From assembly GCA_025965155.1 (NCBI GenBank), contig JAOPXN010000112.1, positions 1 to 45,704 on the forward strand: a DNA stretch of 45,704 nucleotides, read 5' to 3'. This stretch comes from Propionibacteriaceae bacterium. Its GTDB lineage: Bacteria; Actinomycetota; Actinomycetes; Propionibacteriales; Propionibacteriaceae. The notes beneath the pieces were generated by a model. That model was not told the DNA's origin. It did not search any database and was given only the letters and a program-made list of their open reading frames with translations. The position numbers and the translations under genes are program-made. Positions 42,752 to 45,704 of the stretch are shown here, one piece after another (within the stretch, counting starts at the first letter, position 1; the number at the start of each line of letters is the position of its first letter).

Positions 42752-43744
42752 ATGACTTCAAGGCGTTTTCAGAGAGCCTTCAAAGTGTCAGTCGCGGCCG
42801 CCGTGGTAGCTCTGTCCCTGGCAGCCTGCAGCGGAGGTGGCGCCCCGAAGAATGACACCGCCGACAGCGGCGGCAACGCCAAACCAACGAGCTTCACCAT
42901 GCAGATGATCACTCACGAGACGCCCGGGGACACGTTCTGGGACAAGATCCGCGCAGGCGCGGAGGCCGCTGCCAGAGACGACGGCGTGAAGCTGCAGTAC
43001 TCCAGTGACCCGGATGCCTCCAAGCAGGCGACGTTGATCCAGAGCGCGGTGGACAGCAAGGTCGACGCAATCGCCACCACCCTGGTCACCCCTGACGCAT
43101 TGGCGGGAGCCGTCAAGGCCGCCACTGCGGCCAACATCCCGGTCGTCGGGTTCAACTCCGGTATCGACCAGTACAAGCAGTTGGGGGCGCTGATGTACTT
43201 CGGCTCCGATGAGAACCTGGCCGGCCAAACGGCCGGGAAGCGGATTGCTGACGCGGGTGGCAAGCACCCATTGTGCGTGATCCAGGCAGCAGGGTCGGTC
43301 GCTCTCGAGGCACGATGCGCCGGCGTCAAGAAGGAGGTGCCTGGCACCGAGAACATCCAGGTGAATGGGGCAGACGACTCCGCCGTGACCTCCACGCTGC
43401 AGGCCAAGCTGTCTCAGGACAAGTCCATCGACTACATCGTCACGCTGGGCGCGCCTATCGCGCTCGACGCCCTGAAAGCCATGGATGCCGCGGGCAGCAC
43501 GGCCAAACTGATCACGTTCGACCTCAACAAGGACGCTGCCCAGCAGATCAAAAACGGCAAGATCGTGTTCTCGATCGACCAGCAGCCCTATCTGCAGGGC
43601 TACATGGCGGTTAGCTCGTTGTATCTGTACCTCACCAACCGGAACGACCTCGGTGGTGGCAAGGCGGTACTGACCGGTCCGTCCTTCGTCGACTCAACCA
43701 ATATCGACGCAATCCTTCCGTACGCGGAAAAGAATACCCGCTAG
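42752..43744 (+). CDS. Sugar ABC transporter substrate-binding lipoprotein (RbsB-like)
   Basis: The substrate-binding protein of the importer: 330 residues with a lipoprotein signal (MTSRRFQRAFKVSVAAAVVA, lipobox LSLAAC, C26). A Ser/Gly/Ala linker is followed by the type-1 periplasmic-binding fold of the ribose/inositol group (TMQMITHETPGDTFWDKI, QSAVDSKVDAIATTLVTPDA, IDYIVTLGAPIALDALKAMD). It captures a sugar or cyclitol outside the cell. I start at 42752, where GAAAGG precedes the ATG; the longer frame (42725) has no better site. The permease and ATPase follow, after a terminator-like hairpin that probably raises relative expression of this subunit. Confidence 0.93.
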   Translation: MTSRRFQRAFKVSVAAAVVALSLAACSGGGAPKNDTADSGGNAKPTSFTMQMITHETPGDTFWDKIRAGAEAAARDDGVKLQYSSDPDASKQATLIQSAVDSKVDAIATTLVTPDALAGAVKAATAANIPVVGFNSGIDQYKQLGALMYFGSDENLAGQTAGKRIADAGGKHPLCVIQAAGSVALEARCAGVKKEVPGTENIQVNGADDSAVTSTLQAKLSQDKSIDYIVTLGAPIALDALKAMDAAGSTAKLITFDLNKDAAQQIKNGKIVFSIDQQPYLQGYMAVSSLYLYLTNRNDLGGGKAVLTGPSFVDSTNIDAILPYAEKNTR

Positions 43745-43752
43745 CTCTCACC

Positions 43753-43782
43753 GGCTTGGGGGACCGCCAGGTCCCCCAAGCC
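43753..43782 (+). terminator. Strong hairpin between binding protein and permease genes
   Basis: GGCTTGGGGGACC (43753-43765) and GGTCCCCCAAGCC (43770-43782) form a perfect 13-bp stem with a GCCA loop, nine bases after the binding-protein stop. There is no T-run, so this may be a partial terminator or an mRNA-stabilising element. That would give more binding protein than membrane subunits, the usual stoichiometry. Confidence 0.8.
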
Positions 43783-43807
43783 CTCTCGGTAGTCATAGGA
43801 GACTGTC

Positions 43808-44875
43808 ATGACTCAAGTTGTTAAGGCTCCGGCGGCGGTGCCTCCGGCGGCTGATCCGCCTGGCCGTGTGCGGTTGTCGTGGTCGAACCGGTTGTTGGCG
43901 CGTCCTGATGTGGGTGCGTTGGTTGCGGCTGTGGTGATTTTGATCTTCTTTTTGGTGGTGGCTCCGGCGTTTAGGTCGCCGGCGTCGTTTTCGTTGGTGT
44001 TGTATCAGAGCTCGGTGATCGGGATTGTCGCGGTCGGGGTCGGGTTGTTGATGATTGGTGGGGAGTTTGACCTGTCGGCGGGGGTGACGGTCGCGACGGC
44101 GGGTTTGACGGCGGCGATGTTTTCCTACCAGCTGGGGTTGAACTTGTGGGTGGGGGCGCTGGTTTCTTTGGTGTTGTGTCTGGGGGTGGGGTTCTTGAAC
44201 GGCTATCTGGTGGTGCGGACCGGGATCCCGAGCTTTTTGATCACGTTGGGCACGTTCTTTGTGTTGCAGGGTGCGAACCTGGGGATCACCAAGCTGGTGA
44301 CCGGGTCGGTGTCGAGTGACAACATCAACCAGATGGACGGCTACGACTCGCTGCACGCGATCTTCGCGTCCAGCTTCAAGGTGGGCAGTGTGACGATCCA
44401 GGTCACGGTGTTGTGGTGGTTGTTCCTGGTCGGGTTGGCGACCTGGATCTTGCAGCGGTCCCGGATCGGGAACTGGATCTTCGCCGTCGGCGGTAACGAG
44501 GCCAGCGCGCGGGCGGTCGGTGTGCCGGTGAAGAAGGTCAAGATCGGCCTGTTCATGGGCGTGTCGTTCCTGGCCTGGTTCGTCGGGATGCACACCCTGT
44601 TCAACTTCAACACCCTGCAGGCCGGTGGCGGGGTCGGGAACGAGTTCATCTACATCATCGCCGCGGTGGTGGGCGGGACCTTGTTGACCGGCGGGTTCGG
44701 CAACGCCTTGGGTGTCGCGGTGGGCGCGTTCATCTTCGGCATGACCAGCCTGTGCATCGTCTACGCCGGCTGGGACCCGAACTGGTTCAAGGCCTTCCTC
44801 GGCGTCATGCTGCTCCTCGCGGTGTTGATGAACCTGTACATCAAGAAGCTCTCCACCACCCGGAAAGTGGGCTGA
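43808..44875 (+). CDS. Sugar ABC transporter permease (RbsC-like)
   Basis: A 355-residue integral membrane subunit with around ten hydrophobic helices after an N-terminal proline-rich segment. The typical RbsC-family GGEFDLSAG motif (residues about 80-90) and a conserved C-terminal region (GTLLTGGFGNALGVAVGAFI) are present. It forms the translocation path, normally as a dimer. It follows the binding protein by 63 bases with a hairpin between, and ends four bases before the ATPase start. Codon use is peculiar: the first half prefers TTG/GTG/GGG, unlike the following ATPase gene. The start ATG is preceded by TAGGAGACTGTC. Confidence 0.92.
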   Translation: MTQVVKAPAAVPPAADPPGRVRLSWSNRLLARPDVGALVAAVVILIFFLVVAPAFRSPASFSLVLYQSSVIGIVAVGVGLLMIGGEFDLSAGVTVATAGLTAAMFSYQLGLNLWVGALVSLVLCLGVGFLNGYLVVRTGIPSFLITLGTFFVLQGANLGITKLVTGSVSSDNINQMDGYDSLHAIFASSFKVGSVTIQVTVLWWLFLVGLATWILQRSRIGNWIFAVGGNEASARAVGVPVKKVKIGLFMGVSFLAWFVGMHTLFNFNTLQAGGGVGNEFIYIIAAVVGGTLLTGGFGNALGVAVGAFIFGMTSLCIVYAGWDPNWFKAFLGVMLLLAVLMNLYIKKLSTTRKVG

Positions 44876-44879
44876 ACAC

Positions 44880-45695
<816 letters not shown>

Positions 45696-45704
45696 ACCCA
45701 GCAC

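Overview
The window is 45.7 kb of G+C-rich DNA. Dense, mostly monocistronic genes, frequent GTG/TTG starts, a HisKA_3/NarL-type two-component pair, a PadR regulator with a GATATATC operator, DUF2218, and lipoprotein signals all point to a high-GC actinomycete (Actinomycetota). The genus cannot be fixed from this sequence. I saw no rRNA, tRNA or CRISPR array. It reads as accessory or niche-adaptation chromosome, with several decaying genes among intact ones.

Layout. 1-2.9 kb: a clade-3 heme catalase followed on the same strand by a stand-alone glutamyl-tRNA reductase (first step of C5 heme synthesis). 3.4-7.7 kb: a small membrane-anchored protein, a multiply frameshifted MFS transporter pseudogene, a small zinc-ribbon-like protein, a 3-hydroxyisobutyrate-dehydrogenase-family enzyme translationally coupled to a 34-residue peptide, then a degraded IS110-type transposase remnant lying next to a 28-bp exact copy of part of the catalase gene. 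7.7-13 kb: a GT61-like glycosyltransferase, a membrane protein and a GH13 alpha-glucan enzyme. 12.9-16.3 kb: a sugar/cyclitol module (Gfo/Idh/MocA dehydrogenase and TIM-barrel isomerase) divergent from a LacI regulator, with a double palindromic operator between them. 16.4-19.2 kb: a CPBP membrane protease divergent from a histidine kinase/response regulator pair. 19.4-30.2 kb: mixed housekeeping and stress genes: FAD oxidoreductase with TetR regulator, EcsC/TerB-like protein, GNAT, CYTH-CHAD protein, nucleotidyltransferase, HdeD-like protein, an endonuclease V homologue lacking several catalytic residues, VOC protein, alpha/beta hydrolase, and a pterin-dehydratase/VOC fusion. 30.2-31.2 kb: a PadR regulator with a His/Arg/Gly-rich tail overlapping a DUF2218 gene. 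31.3-35.1 kb: a LacI regulator that has lost its DNA-binding domain, then a GH127-like glycoside hydrolase and a sialidase-like propeller. 35.2-42.2 kb: methyltransferase, small proteins, secreted metallophosphatase, DUF1345 membrane protein, a flavin disulfide reductase and a secreted serine hydrolase. 42.7-45.7 kb: a complete sugar ABC importer (binding protein, permease, single-domain ATPase).

Functional picture (inference). Carbohydrate use dominates: two glycosidases, a LacI-controlled polyol/sugar dehydrogenase-isomerase module and an RbsB/RbsC/single-domain-ATPase importer. The second theme is oxidative and metal stress: catalase with its own heme-synthesis enzyme, a flavin disulfide reductase, and PadR/DUF2218.

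The points most worth a second look are the catalytically altered endonuclease V, the catalase-HemA pairing, the coupled micropeptide, the 28-bp catalase repeat beside the IS110 scar, the His-rich PadR tail with its palindromic operator, the truncated LacI gene, and the sharp codon-composition switch inside the ABC operon. I did not find a clear defence, CRISPR or biosynthetic gene cluster. Calls and family knowledge are from memory and by-eye reading of translations; no database search was possible.
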